This document shows positions 17,607-27,393 of a stretch of 64,000 bases of DNA, in pieces. The DNA lies in the NCBI GenBank assembly GCA_002389385.1, contig DGOK01000118.1:5174-69173 (forward strand). Direction: 5' to 3'. Under the pieces are notes generated by a model. The model did not search any database. It was not told where the DNA came from and worked only from the letters and a program-made list of their open reading frames with translations. The DNA is from Rhodospirillaceae bacterium UBA4468. GTDB taxonomy: Bacteria > Pseudomonadota > Alphaproteobacteria > Rhodospirillales > Casp-alpha2. Positions within the stretch are counted from its first letter, which is position 1. Every line of letters begins with the position of its first letter. The position numbers were made by a program, and so were the translations under genes.

Positions 17607-18929
17607 TTAGCGCTGACGCTCAAGCACCGCACAGAAAAAGCCATCCGTGCCTGCTGATGCAGGTGATAGCCTAAGACACGGCCCTGATGGGGGCGGCGGA
17701 CCGCCAACAGTTTCAGACCAGACTTCGTCAATTGGGATTGGCTGAAATTCTGGCTTCTTTTCCACAAACCATGCGAGCTGCTGCTCGTTCTCTTCTTGTA
17801 AAAGTGAGCACGTCACATAAATCAAACGACCATGCGGCTTCACCAATTCGGCAGCACTTAACATAATACGCTGTTGGTTCTCACGAATTTCAGCCAGTCG
17901 CTCCGGCGTGAAGCACCATCGCGCATCCGGGTTGCGTCGCCAGCTCCCAGTTCCTGTGCATGGCACATCGATCAGAACCCGATCTGCAAATCCTTTATGT
18001 TCTTCAACCCACGGCTCATCAACCGCAGCAATCGCACGTCGGCGCACCTGAACTGCACTTGCACGCTTTAGGCGGGGTGTCATCCGGTCCATCCGATACC
18101 GTGAAATATCTAGTGCGAAAAGGCGGCCAGACAAACGACCTTCATCCGCCATAGCGGCGGCGAGCGCCAAAGTCTTACCGCCTGCACCCGCACAATAATC
18201 GACAACGGTCATGCCAGGCTTGGCACCACACAGCATAGAAACAAGTTGTGAGCCTTCGTCTTGAACTTCAACAAGCCCTTCTTTAAAGGCCCGGGTCCCG
18301 CCCAAGCGTACCTTGCCTTCAACACGAATACCTAACGGAGAAAGTGATGTCGGCGCGCACGTGATATAATCTTCTTGAAGGCGTGCCAGTGCATCCTCAG
18401 GCGTGCCTTTAATTGTATTTACCCGTAAGTCCAGCGGTGCGACTTGATTGAGTGCAGACATCTCCTGTTCAAGCTTATCACCCCACAGCGCACGAAAAGG
18501 TCGGTCCATCCATTCAGGGTATTCAAGGCGAACATGGTCCGGCATATCGCGGTTGAGCAGCGGCCGACCATAAAGTGCTTCTGCAAGCTCGGCTTCTGGG
18601 TCGCTCAGCAACTCGGGACAATGGCGCGTGCCCGTAAACATCGCTTTGACGTCGTCCAGAGATTTGCGTTCTTCTAAAATCAGAAATGAGATCGCACGAA
18701 GCCTGGAATTGGTTTCTAAACTAAGACCCGTTCGCTCAATCCACCAATCAAGCTTGGCGCGACGGCGAAGCACGTCATAGACCCGCCCCCCAACATCACG
18801 TCGGTCACCGGAGCCTGCATATCGTCTTGAACGGAAATACCCATCGACAATATGATCCGGCGCTTGATCATCAGCATCAATCGCCGTCAGCAATTCAATC
18901 GTTGCTTCAACCCGTGCGCCCGGGGTCAT
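17607..18929 (-). CDS. rsmB: 16S rRNA (cytosine-C5) methyltransferase, RsmB/Sun family
   Basis: SAM-dependent RNA m5C methyltransferase of 440 residues, expected to act on 16S rRNA C967. The N-terminal NusB-like helical region (RRYAGSGDRRDVGGRVYDVL) is followed by the Rossmann domain: motif I VVDYCAGAGGKTLALAA, motif IV with the releasing cysteine in DVPCTGTGSWRRNPD, and motif VI with the nucleophile in YVTCSLLQEEN. It ends nine bases from the convergent hypothetical gene and follows guaB closely; guaB-rsmB pairing is common in alphaproteobacteria, often with guaA, which here lies about 42 kb away. Confidence 0.93.
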   Translation of the reverse strand: MTPGARVEATIELLTAIDADDQAPDHIVDGYFRSRRYAGSGDRRDVGGRVYDVLRRRAKLDWWIERTGLSLETNSRLRAISFLILEERKSLDDVKAMFTGTRHCPELLSDPEAELAEALYGRPLLNRDMPDHVRLEYPEWMDRPFRALWGDKLEQEMSALNQVAPLDLRVNTIKGTPEDALARLQEDYITCAPTSLSPLGIRVEGKVRLGGTRAFKEGLVEVQDEGSQLVSMLCGAKPGMTVVDYCAGAGGKTLALAAAMADEGRLSGRLFALDISRYRMDRMTPRLKRASAVQVRRRAIAAVDEPWVEEHKGFADRVLIDVPCTGTGSWRRNPDARWCFTPERLAEIRENQQRIMLSAAELVKPHGRLIYVTCSLLQEENEQQLAWFVEKKPEFQPIPIDEVWSETVGGPPPPSGPCLRLSPASAGTDGFFCAVLERQR

Positions 18930-18938
18930 GTCTTACCC

Positions 18939-20423
18939 CTACCCGTCAGAACGGTAATTAGGTGCCTCGCGGGTGATGGTAATATCGTGAACATGACTCT
19001 CGCGTAGACCGGCATTGGTGATCCGACGGAAGCTCGCGTTCTCACGTAATTCATTAATCGTCCCACATCCCGTATAGCCCATCGCAGAGCACAAACCACC
19101 GGTTAGCTGGTGGATGATATTGCCAATCGATCCTTTGTAAGGGACGCGTCCTTCAACACCTTCTGGGACAAGCTTAAGGCTATCAGAGACTTCTTCCTGA
19201 AAATATCGATCTGCAGAACCACGAGCCATCGCACCCAATGAGCCCATACCACGGTAGGCCTTATAAGACCGACCCTGGAACAATAAGACTTCGCCTGGGC
19301 TTTCATCAGTACCCGCAAATAACGAACCGATCATCACGGCATCGGCACCCGCTGCAATCGCTTTGGCGATATCGCCAGAATACTTGATCCCGCCGTCGGC
19401 AATACATGGAATGCCTGATTTGCGGCATTCTTCAGCAGTTTCCAGTACAGCCGTAAACTGCGGCATACCAACACCGGCAACCATCCGTGTCGTACAAATT
19501 GTACCCGGACCAATACCAATTTTGATACAATCCGCACCTGCGTCTATCAGTGCTTTGGCCGCATCCGGCGTTACAACGTTACCGACAATAACCTGCACAG
19601 CATTCGAAAGCTTTTTGATTTCACTCACAGAACTTACGACACCGGCTGAATGACCATGCGCAGTATCAACAACTACAACGTCACATCCTGCATCTAATAG
19701 CGCCGCAGCACGTTCACGTCCCGCGTCGCCCACACCTGTTGCCGCAGCAACACGAAGACGGCCATGCGCATCTTTACACGCATTCGGAAAACGTTCTTCT
19801 TTTTCCATATCCTTGACGGTGATCAGACCGACACAGCGATAACCATCATCAACGACAATTAATCTCTCAATCCGGTATTGATGCAACAAACGGCGCGCTT
19901 CTTTACCATCAACGCCTTCTTTGACCGTAATCAAAGGCATTTCAGCAGTATTCCGCGTCATCAGCTCACTGACAGGTTGATTGGGATTGCTGGCAAACCG
20001 AATGTCACGGTTGGTCAAAATACCAACCAGAATATTGCTCTGGCGCTCAACAACCGGCATGCCAGAAAAACCAGTTTCTGCCTTCAGGCGGAGCGCATCA
20101 GCCAATGTCTGATCAGGATGAATAGTCAGTGGGTCTGAAACCATGCCGCTTTCGAACTTTTTGACGCGCCGGACTTCGGCCGCCTGTTCTTCGATCGTCA
20201 TGTTTTTATGTAAGACCCCGATGCCTCCAGCTTGTGCCATTGCAATGGCAAGCTGATGCTCAGTCACTGTATCCATCGCTGCTGAAATCAGCGGGATATT
20301 CAACGAGATTTCTTTGGTCAAACGGGTTCGGGTGTCGGTATTCGCAGGCAGCACATGAGATGCGGCTGGAATTAACAACACGTCGTCAAAAGTTAGTGCT
20401 TCTTCAATCTTGGGCGGTGCCAT
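18939..20423 (-). CDS. guaB: inosine-5'-monophosphate dehydrogenase
   Basis: Oxidises IMP to XMP with NAD+, the committed step to GMP. 494 residues from the ATG at 20423, chosen for its GGAGG site; 15 extra codons upstream look unlike the family. The TIM barrel carries the start motif LTFDDVLLIPA, and the catalytic cysteine near residue 309 is in GIGPGTICTTR. Most relatives have Ser where this has Thr. Two CBS domains are inserted at about residues 95-210 (MVSDPLTIHPDQTLADAL; MPLITVKEGVDGKEARRLL). The flap residues RGMGSLGAM and the active-site loop are intact. Confidence 0.96.
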   Translation of the reverse strand: MAPPKIEEALTFDDVLLIPAASHVLPANTDTRTRLTKEISLNIPLISAAMDTVTEHQLAIAMAQAGGIGVLHKNMTIEEQAAEVRRVKKFESGMVSDPLTIHPDQTLADALRLKAETGFSGMPVVERQSNILVGILTNRDIRFASNPNQPVSELMTRNTAEMPLITVKEGVDGKEARRLLHQYRIERLIVVDDGYRCVGLITVKDMEKEERFPNACKDAHGRLRVAAATGVGDAGRERAAALLDAGCDVVVVDTAHGHSAGVVSSVSEIKKLSNAVQVIVGNVVTPDAAKALIDAGADCIKIGIGPGTICTTRMVAGVGMPQFTAVLETAEECRKSGIPCIADGGIKYSGDIAKAIAAGADAVMIGSLFAGTDESPGEVLLFQGRSYKAYRGMGSLGAMARGSADRYFQEEVSDSLKLVPEGVEGRVPYKGSIGNIIHQLTGGLCSAMGYTGCGTINELRENASFRRITNAGLRESHVHDITITREAPNYRSDG

Positions 20424-20561
20424 GACGCCTCCGATCTTGAGTTGTGGCGTTGACGCGTCATCATACACACGACTTTCTCTTTCACAAGCTTCCTGAGTGA
20501 TATCGATTACGGTATGCAGAAGTATTTGAAATAATTTAAGAAAATCGTATTCTCTAGCAAC

Positions 20562-21284
20562 TTAAGCCGCTTTATTTTCGCCTCGGAACCCCATCGCAAC
20601 CAGATAGAACTCAGCCGAGTCGCTACGGCTCGCTTTCGGCTTTGCATGCTTAACCGTCTTGAAATTACGCTTCAGTTCCACAAGCAGGTCATTTTCTGCC
20701 CCACCTTGCAGCACTTTTCCAACAAATGTACCGCCGGGCGCCAGAACGTCGAAAGCGAACTCAGCCGCAACTTCCAACAGCCCCATAATGCGCAAATGGT
20801 CCGTATGCGGATGTCCAGTCGACGATGCCGCCATGTCGCTTAGAACGATGTCCGCAGGGCCATTAATCAAAGCCTTAAGACGATCCGGCGCATCGTCATC
20901 CATGAAATCGCCCTGAATCAGATCTGCACCAGCAACGGGGTCAATTTCTAAAAGATCAATCCCGACCACATGGCCGCTTTTGCCCAAGCGCTCCATCGTG
21001 ACCTGTGTCCATCCACCAGGTGCCGCGCCAAGATCAATGATCTTGAGGCCTTTCTTGAGGAACTTAAATTTCTCGTCGAGCTCAATCAGCTTGAATGCCG
21101 CGCGCGACCGATAGCCTAAGCGCTTTGCTTCTTGAACATAAGGATCATTCAATTGACGTTGCAGCCAACGGGTTGAGGACAGCCGCCGTCCCTTTGCGGT
21201 TTTCACACGCGTATGCAGGCCCCGGCTTGCTGCGCTGGGATCGCCTGATCCTTTTTTGCCACTTTTACCGCTGCCACGTGCCAT
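20562..21284 (-). CDS. rlmE: 23S rRNA (uridine-2'-O-)-methyltransferase
   Basis: RlmE/FtsJ/RrmJ methylates the 2'-hydroxyl of U2552 in the 23S rRNA A loop. 240 residues. The K-D-K-E tetrad context is visible: Lys in YRSRAAFKL, Asp in VLSDMAASSTG, Lys in FVGKVLQGG and Glu in SDSAEFYLVA; the SAM loop is IIDLGAAPGGWTQV. A basic N-terminal tail (ARGSGKSGKKGSG) is typical. ATG at 21284; a TTG one codon earlier is an alternative. It follows ppx/gppA in the same direction, a common arrangement. Confidence 0.95.
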   Translation of the reverse strand: MARGSGKSGKKGSGDPSAASRGLHTRVKTAKGRRLSSTRWLQRQLNDPYVQEAKRLGYRSRAAFKLIELDEKFKFLKKGLKIIDLGAAPGGWTQVTMERLGKSGHVVGIDLLEIDPVAGADLIQGDFMDDDAPDRLKALINGPADIVLSDMAASSTGHPHTDHLRIMGLLEVAAEFAFDVLAPGGTFVGKVLQGGAENDLLVELKRNFKTVKHAKPKASRSDSAEFYLVAMGFRGENKAA

Positions 21285-21306
21285 CAATTTATTACCGTCT
21301 TATTCG

Positions 21307-22371
21307 TCATATTTCAAAAATGCCACGTTGTAGTTTAGGCCCGAATTTGTCGTGGCCATCCGCCGCCATTAATTCCGCAAGAATACCTTCTCGAATACCG
21401 CGGTCCGCAACCCCAAGCTTGCCAACCGGCCAGCGTTCGCACACCGCGCGGAGAACAGCCAGCCCCATCAACATTAAATCGCCACGCCCGTGACCAAGAC
21501 AAGGATGCGCAATTCTCTCTTCACATGTCATCCCGGCTAACTGAGCGCCGATCAGACGGATACTGTCGAACCGCATCTCAAGTCCATCGACACGGTTGCG
21601 CTTATAGCGTGGTAATTCGAGGTACATTGCGCCCAATGTCGTCACAGTACCAGAGGCACCCACCATCCGCACGGTATTCGCAGCAATTGCCTGAGAAATA
21701 CCGTTTCTTTGATCAAATGGCTGCAGATGTTGATCAACCCGCTTTAAAAGCTCTTCAAAAGTCTCGCTTGGTAACGATTCCGCACCGAACTCATCCCTTA
21801 AAGATACCACACCAAACGGCAGTGAGATCATATCAATCATGCGCGCCGGTTCACCCCGAGGTGTCGCGATCCACATTATTTCCGTTGAGCCACCGCCAAT
21901 ATCAAACACCAACGCGTGCGCATAACCTTTGCGTAACAAGTCTCCACATCCGGCAACTGTAAGTGCAGCCTCTTCAGATGGATCAATGACCTCAAGCTCG
22001 ATACCGGTCTCGCGTTTAGTTCGATCAAGAAACGCATCAACGTCCTGAGCTTGCCGACATGCTTGCGTCGCAACCGCACGAACAGCAACAGGCCCGTAAT
22101 TCGCCATGCGTTCAGCGCAATTCCTGAGCGCTGCAACAGTTCGATCAATAGCACTTTGCTGAAAACGACCGGTTTCTGAAACCCGGTCTCCTAATCGTAC
22201 GACTTTTGAAAACCCATCAATGACATGGAAGCCTGCATCATCGGGTACAGCGACCAGCAATCGACAGCTGTTCGTCCCCAAATCAATTGCCGCATATCGT
22301 TTACGACAATCATCAGATTTCACTTTGCGCCCAGTCTGCGGCGCATGTTGATTTTCCAAACCAGGTTTCAC
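21307..22371 (-). CDS. ppx: Ppx/GppA family phosphatase
   Basis: Actin-like ATPase-fold phosphatase of 354 residues that degrades polyphosphate or pppGpp. The phosphate-1 loop is in YAAIDLGTNSCRLLVA and the phosphate-2 loop in HALVFDIGGGSTEIMW. The catalytic Glu is likely the one in VIDPSEEAAL. Only the two-domain core is present, without the longer C-terminal domains of E. coli Ppx, so polyphosphate versus pppGpp preference cannot be decided. rlmE follows 20 bases downstream, so the two are likely co-transcribed. Confidence 0.9.
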   Translation of the reverse strand: MKPGLENQHAPQTGRKVKSDDCRKRYAAIDLGTNSCRLLVAVPDDAGFHVIDGFSKVVRLGDRVSETGRFQQSAIDRTVAALRNCAERMANYGPVAVRAVATQACRQAQDVDAFLDRTKRETGIELEVIDPSEEAALTVAGCGDLLRKGYAHALVFDIGGGSTEIMWIATPRGEPARMIDMISLPFGVVSLRDEFGAESLPSETFEELLKRVDQHLQPFDQRNGISQAIAANTVRMVGASGTVTTLGAMYLELPRYKRNRVDGLEMRFDSIRLIGAQLAGMTCEERIAHPCLGHGRGDLMLMGLAVLRAVCERWPVGKLGVADRGIREGILAELMAADGHDKFGPKLQRGIFEI

Positions 22372-22466
22372 GACGTCTCCAACGGACCAGTAACGCTTAG
22401 CAACATATTATGCTGATTAACATAGGTTCACGAGGTCATATTTAAAAGGATGCTATAGCGCGATGG

Positions 22467-23702
22467 CTAAGGCGCAGCCCAGCGGGATGCTTCCTTAACG
22501 TCGACCGGATGGGTTCTTGCATAAATTTCTCGGGAGGTTCTTAAACGGCCCAAGGCCTCATCAATCTTGCCGGGGGCCAACAAAATACCGAAATCTGGAG
22601 GTACGCTTTTTTCTTTTGGTGTGTATATCCGCTCAAGCATCATGGCACCCACGTTTGGCTTGAAATGCGAACCATCTGTGTACCACTTCATCGGTGAGCC
22701 ATTCCTTGGCACAGGCTCGGTCGTAATACTGTTATGCCCCGAGAAATCCCAAACCGGAAACGGCGATGCATTAACCCGTGCCGCCTCTTCCAACGTTATC
22801 TGAACAAGAGCCCGTTTCCAGTCTTCCCAGGTTTGCCACATACCACCTGCATACATGACTTCCCAAATACGCGCATGGCTTGGGGATATGGCGATCCGAA
22901 GATCAATTTTCTTATCGTGAGCGAGGTGCACCATTCGCCGGAACATCTGCAATGGAGACGTCTGATCAGCTGGATCTGTCACATCCCAGCGTGATGAGTT
23001 CACTGCCCCCCACGCAGTGACGCCAAACATTCTTTCCATATAGCCAAACTGTTGCAGATGGCTTTTCTTGGTCCGCAACCAACCAGCTTCACTCCGCCAT
23101 CCACTTGATCCATCTGGCTGTTGAACCAGAATATCGTCGCGGTCCTGTCGCGTAATGGTGCGAAGGCTGGATCGCAACGTATTCCAAGCAAACAATGTAC
23201 GCAGAGGTTCAAGATCATCCGGCGCATTCGAAACGCCGTCTTCACTCATTAAAAGTCGCTCTTCAGAAAATCCAGATCTGGTCACCCAGTCCCGATCAAA
23301 CATCCAAAAATCCAGAGCAAGCAATGTATGGCGAACGGAGCCAAGTTCAACGGCGTGCTCAAAATAACGCATCGCCTCATAAAGGTATCCACCGTACAAG
23401 CTCAGATTATAAACAGGTGACGCATCCTTGGGCCATGCTGCGTGGTTTGTAGGCACGCCAAGTAAGGCGCGGGACGAGCCAACAATCAGACCTGTCGGTG
23501 GAGACTGACGCACCTGAAATGCTTTAACCATGCGAACATGCTTATCAACATCCGCCTTGATTTCGTTAAAGCCTGTGATTTCTGGTCCAGGAAAAAGCCC
23601 ATAGGGATCGACAACAAAATTGAAGGCACCTAGCAATGCATAGATGCCAAATGCGACGCCAAGAAAAGCTGATAAATATCGACGGGATTGACGTTTCATC
23701 AT
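22467..23702 (-). CDS. membrane-anchored SGNH/AlgX-like accessory protein of MBOAT pair
   Basis: 411 residues with one N-terminal membrane helix (YLSAFLGVAFGIYALLGAFN) and a periplasmic domain. The G-S-S-R element in TGLIVGSSRALLGVP resembles the block I of SGNH-type and AlgX/AlgJ-like proteins that work with an MBOAT acyltransferase. A later SPSHARIWEV and a terminal DGSHFKPNVG with a DxxH-like element could supply the Asp/His. It starts three bases after the MBOAT gene ends, in the same direction, so they form a unit. I infer a role in O-acetylation of an extracellular or periplasmic glycan; the polymer is not evident. Confidence 0.75.
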   Translation of the reverse strand: MMKRQSRRYLSAFLGVAFGIYALLGAFNFVVDPYGLFPGPEITGFNEIKADVDKHVRMVKAFQVRQSPPTGLIVGSSRALLGVPTNHAAWPKDASPVYNLSLYGGYLYEAMRYFEHAVELGSVRHTLLALDFWMFDRDWVTRSGFSEERLLMSEDGVSNAPDDLEPLRTLFAWNTLRSSLRTITRQDRDDILVQQPDGSSGWRSEAGWLRTKKSHLQQFGYMERMFGVTAWGAVNSSRWDVTDPADQTSPLQMFRRMVHLAHDKKIDLRIAISPSHARIWEVMYAGGMWQTWEDWKRALVQITLEEAARVNASPFPVWDFSGHNSITTEPVPRNGSPMKWYTDGSHFKPNVGAMMLERIYTPKEKSVPPDFGILLAPGKIDEALGRLRTSREIYARTHPVDVKEASRWAAP

Positions 23703-23705
23703 TGC

Positions 23706-25211
23706 CTAGAACCGAAAATACAAAAATTCGCTGACCTGCGTCAGCATCAAGAAAGCAATCAGGGCAAGCACTCCGGCACCTATTGCCCAAGGCATCGTGG
23801 GTCGCCAGCGATACCATCTTGACGCAGGCGTACCCGGAATGTTCAGCGCCGGCGCATAAGCACGCATCAATTGGTAAATATTTGGCAATATCACAGCGAC
23901 GACCATGCCGACGGCGATCCATCGCCAAGCCCGACCAGCGATTGGCTGTTCATCAAGCATCGCCATTTCAGTGAGCCCCAGCAACGGCCAGATATCGTTC
24001 ACCCCACTCAACCCGGTCAAAACTACCAGTGCCCCATCAAACGTATCCGCACGGAAAAACACCCATGCAATCGACACTGCAATGAACGTAATGGACCAAC
24101 CAACGCATCTCATCCCGATGCTGGTCCCGGTCCAGCCGCGCCCAGCACAAAAACGCCGCCACCCATGATTGATCACAAGATAAAATCCGTGCAAGCTACC
24201 CCAGACAATGAATGTCCAGCCTGCCCCATGCCAAAGGCCACCCAACAACATCGTCACCATCAAGTTCATATGGCGACGCGTAGGGCCTTTACGATTTCCA
24301 CCAAGCGGTAGGTATAGGTAATCTCGAAGAAATCGGCTTAGCGTGATGTGCCAGCGACGCCAGAAATCGATGATGCTCGTGGCACGGTATGGTGAGAAGA
24401 AGTTAATGGGGAGCTTTACACCAAACAGCCGGGCCAAGCCCACCGCCATATCTGAGTACCCGGAAAAATCGAAGTAAATCTGCAAGGTGTAAGCGAGCGT
24501 GCCTGACCAGGCGCGAGCAAAGCTCAACACGCCGCCAGCCTCCGCATCAGCAAAAACCGGGCTCGCATACAATGCCAAATGGTCAGCAAGAACGACCTTT
24601 TTAAACAAACCCGCAGCGATAAGCGTCAATCCGATGATGACATTTATACTTTTGAGTTTTTGCCCAAAAGCTCGCTCGTATTGCTGCATCACTTCGCTGT
24701 GGTGGACGATCGGTCCGGCGATAAGCTGAGGAAAGAACGTCACGAACAAAGCATACTTGAAGAAATCTGTCTCGCCTGCCTGACCTCGATGACAGTCGAC
24801 CAAGTAAGCAATTTGCTGGAACGTGAAAAATGAAATCGCCAGGGGCAGAGCGACATCAATAAAGCCAATAATTGATCCGGAAACCGCATCAAAAATACCC
24901 ACAAAAAAGCCTAGGTATTTAAACCAGATGATAAGGCCAAGGTTAAATGTCAGGCCCACAAATAAAATCTGAGGACTAGGCGTACCCGATCTCGTGGCAC
25001 GGCTGAGTGCACCACCAATCACAAAGTTTGCAACGACCGAACTCAAAAGTAAAAGCAGATAGACCAGGTTCCACCAACCATAAAAGATCAGGGACATTGC
25101 AAGCAGCCACAGCAATGCCACACGCCCGTGTCCGCGCGAGGTCAGGACCGCAAAGCCAGCAAGACACAACGGTAAAAACGCGAATAAAAAAATGTACGAG
25201 TTAAAAAGCAT
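23706..25211 (-). CDS. MBOAT-family O-acyltransferase (AlgI/DltB-like)
   Basis: Polytopic inner-membrane acyltransferase of 501 residues. The MBOAT signature is clear: IDFWRRWHITLSRFLRDYLY followed by PLGGNRKGPTRRHMN, and the putative active-site histidine in LLGGLWHGAGWTFIVWGSL. About ten hydrophobic helices. AlgI in alginate and DltB in teichoic acid systems pass acyl groups across the membrane to a periplasmic transferase; the next gene would fill that role. No polysaccharide polymerase is adjacent, so the acceptor is unknown. Confidence 0.92.
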   Translation of the reverse strand: MLFNSYIFLFAFLPLCLAGFAVLTSRGHGRVALLWLLAMSLIFYGWWNLVYLLLLLSSVVANFVIGGALSRATRSGTPSPQILFVGLTFNLGLIIWFKYLGFFVGIFDAVSGSIIGFIDVALPLAISFFTFQQIAYLVDCHRGQAGETDFFKYALFVTFFPQLIAGPIVHHSEVMQQYERAFGQKLKSINVIIGLTLIAAGLFKKVVLADHLALYASPVFADAEAGGVLSFARAWSGTLAYTLQIYFDFSGYSDMAVGLARLFGVKLPINFFSPYRATSIIDFWRRWHITLSRFLRDYLYLPLGGNRKGPTRRHMNLMVTMLLGGLWHGAGWTFIVWGSLHGFYLVINHGWRRFCAGRGWTGTSIGMRCVGWSITFIAVSIAWVFFRADTFDGALVVLTGLSGVNDIWPLLGLTEMAMLDEQPIAGRAWRWIAVGMVVAVILPNIYQLMRAYAPALNIPGTPASRWYRWRPTMPWAIGAGVLALIAFLMLTQVSEFLYFRF

Positions 25212-25224
25212 CCGCTCTTCGTCT

Positions 25225-26763
25225 TTAACTTGGCGCGTTAAAATAATTTAAAAGAAAGAAAAGTGCGCCAGATAAAAGCGCGGATGCGGGCACCGTAATG
25301 ATCCATGCAGCAGCGATAGAGAATGCATGTTGGCGTCGGACCAGTTTTCTTTTGCGCTGTTTTTTCCACTTCTTGAAAAGCTTACCTTCATCGACTTCAG
25401 AAAAGCCTTCCGCGCTCATGGGCACTGGAGTCTTTGTCGAACTTGAGGTGCGGTTGGTAATCGCTTCGCGTATAAATCCAACACCAAAGACGGCGCCAAT
25501 GGCAATATGCGTCGAGCTTACCGGCAAGCCCATGCCAGATGCGATGATCACGGTAATCGCTGCCGACAAGGCAACACAAAACGCCCGAACCTGATTGAGC
25601 TTGGTAATTTTCTCACCAACAAGTTTGATAATCTTCGGGCCAAACAAGGCCAATCCAACCGAAATGCCAACGGCGCCAATAATTAAAACCCAAATAGGCA
25701 GGGACGCCTTGGTTGCAATTTCACCCGATCCCAAGGCATTTACGATTGCAGCCAATGGACCCACTGCGTTCGCAACATCATTCGATCCATGCGCAAACGA
25801 CAACATCGCAGCCGAACAAATCAGCGGCACCGTAAACAATGTCGCGACAGACTTTCTTTTGTTTTCCATATGCTGTGATGCACGTGCGACACGTCTCCGT
25901 GTCCAAACGTAAGAGACAAAGAATATGCCACCAGCAATCAGCACGACCATCGCTGTATCGGGCTTCCAGATACGTTTTAGCCCTTTGAGCATCACGTATG
26001 CTGAGAAAGTCCCGGCCAGGATGGCAACCAACACGGGCACCCACCGACGCGCAGCAGCAAGCTTATCGTCTTTGAATAAAATCGCGAATTTTATAAACGT
26101 CAGGAACAACGCTGCAATAACGCCACCTAATAACGGCGAGATAACCCAGCTTGCGGCAATCGCGCTCATTACCGGCCAATTGACGGCACTAAATCCAGCA
26201 GCTGCAATTCCGGCTCCCATCACACCGCCAACAATAGAGTGTGTCGTTGAAACGGGTGCACCAATGTATGTCGCCAGGTTTACCCAAAGCGCAGCTGCCA
26301 AAAGTGCCGACATCATCGCCCACACAAAAACATCAACGTCTGTGATCGAGTCCGTTGATATGATCCCCTTTGAGATCGTCGAGACGACTTCTCCACCTGC
26401 AAGCAATGCCCCCGCCGCTTCAAAGATAGCAGCAATAACCAGCGCCCCCATTAACGTCAGTGCTTTTGATCCCACAGCAGGACCAACATTGTTCGCAACA
26501 TCATTGGCGCCAATATTCATCGCCATGTAGCCACCAATGACTGCGGCTGCGACAAGTATGGCACTGGCCTCGCCACCGGAATAAATGTAGGTGATAATCC
26601 AGACACCAATCAGGAAGATGAGCCCAAAACCAAGGTTGTAAATATTACTACCGACTTCTTGCGTGGCTTTTTCAAGTTGAACGATGCGCTTAAGATCTTT
26701 ATCGACAGCCCGGGATTTAAATCCGCTGGCACTGTACTGGTCTTTGTTGCTGAATAACGCCAT
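25225..26763 (-). CDS. pit: inorganic phosphate transporter, PiT family
   Basis: Low-affinity phosphate:cation symporter of 512 residues. The two PiT signature repeats are present: MNIGANDVANNVGPAVGSKAL near residue 85 and FAHGSNDVANAVGPLAAIVNA in the second half. An N-terminal cytosolic lead (FKSRAVDKDLKRIVQLEKA) and a loop of about 60 charged residues near the C-terminus are longer than in E. coli PitA. The usual PhoU-like partner is not adjacent. It diverges from the Nudix gene. Confidence 0.93.
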   Translation of the reverse strand: MALFSNKDQYSASGFKSRAVDKDLKRIVQLEKATQEVGSNIYNLGFGLIFLIGVWIITYIYSGGEASAILVAAAVIGGYMAMNIGANDVANNVGPAVGSKALTLMGALVIAAIFEAAGALLAGGEVVSTISKGIISTDSITDVDVFVWAMMSALLAAALWVNLATYIGAPVSTTHSIVGGVMGAGIAAAGFSAVNWPVMSAIAASWVISPLLGGVIAALFLTFIKFAILFKDDKLAAARRWVPVLVAILAGTFSAYVMLKGLKRIWKPDTAMVVLIAGGIFFVSYVWTRRRVARASQHMENKRKSVATLFTVPLICSAAMLSFAHGSNDVANAVGPLAAIVNALGSGEIATKASLPIWVLIIGAVGISVGLALFGPKIIKLVGEKITKLNQVRAFCVALSAAITVIIASGMGLPVSSTHIAIGAVFGVGFIREAITNRTSSSTKTPVPMSAEGFSEVDEGKLFKKWKKQRKRKLVRRQHAFSIAAAWIITVPASALLSGALFFLLNYFNAPS

Positions 26764-26946
26764 TCAATTAGGCCTAGTCAGTTGATCTGGATTGCTTAGC
26801 GCGCATGTTTTGCAGCGCTCGAGCTTAACAAAACTGTCATATTGTTAACGAAATAAAAAGACGGATACATGATAGATGGTGTTAGAATAACGATTCGTGC
26901 ACCGAACATAGTGTTTTGACGGCGAAATCAACCGGAGACCGACGCA

Positions 26947-27390
26947 ATGCCCTCTATGAAAGTTTTGCAATCCGCCGCATTAGCTTATCGATTCGAAGAC
27001 AACACACCAAAAGTGCTGATGATTACATCGCGCAACAGTGGGCGTTGGATTTTGCCAAAAGGGCACATTGAGAAAGGTCAAACACCGCGCGATGCAGTGA
27101 CGGTCGAAGCTTATGAAGAGGCAGGCCTAAAAGGCCAGGTCGCCGAAACAAAAATCGGTTCCTATTTTTATAAGAAAGCTGACCGTAAAGACGTTAAAGG
27201 TTTTAAAGTTGCCGTATACCCCATGGAAGTTTCAGATATCGCTGATGACTGGCCAGAAAAAACGCAGCGCAGGCGCGTATGGATGGATTTCAACACAGCA
27301 GCCAATTCCGTCGACGAGCCTGACTTGAAAGTGTTGCTAAGTGATTTCGGCACCATGCTGAACGAGATATCAGCTGTACGTTCTAATTAA
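26947..27390 (+). CDS. Nudix hydrolase, diadenosine/diphosphoinositol type
   Basis: 147-residue Nudix-fold hydrolase. The box reads GHIEKGQTPRDAVTVEAYEEAGLKG, positions about 35-60: the E-A-x-E-E-A-G core is intact, while the consensus glutamate seven residues in is Gln, as commonly seen in the W-x-(I/L/F)-P-K-G subgroup. WILPKGHIEKG fits that subgroup, which includes diadenosine polyphosphate and diphosphoinositol phosphatases. The real substrate cannot be told. It is a single gene convergent with cueR. Confidence 0.85.
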   Translation: MPSMKVLQSAALAYRFEDNTPKVLMITSRNSGRWILPKGHIEKGQTPRDAVTVEAYEEAGLKGQVAETKIGSYFYKKADRKDVKGFKVAVYPMEVSDIADDWPEKTQRRRVWMDFNTAANSVDEPDLKVLLSDFGTMLNEISAVRSN

Positions 27391-27393
27391 GAA

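Noticed and set aside
26834..26840. CTGTCAT resembling half of a Pho box near pit
   Set aside because: Only one half-site matches; the second repeat 11 bases away does not, and the orientation points to the Nudix gene instead of pit.
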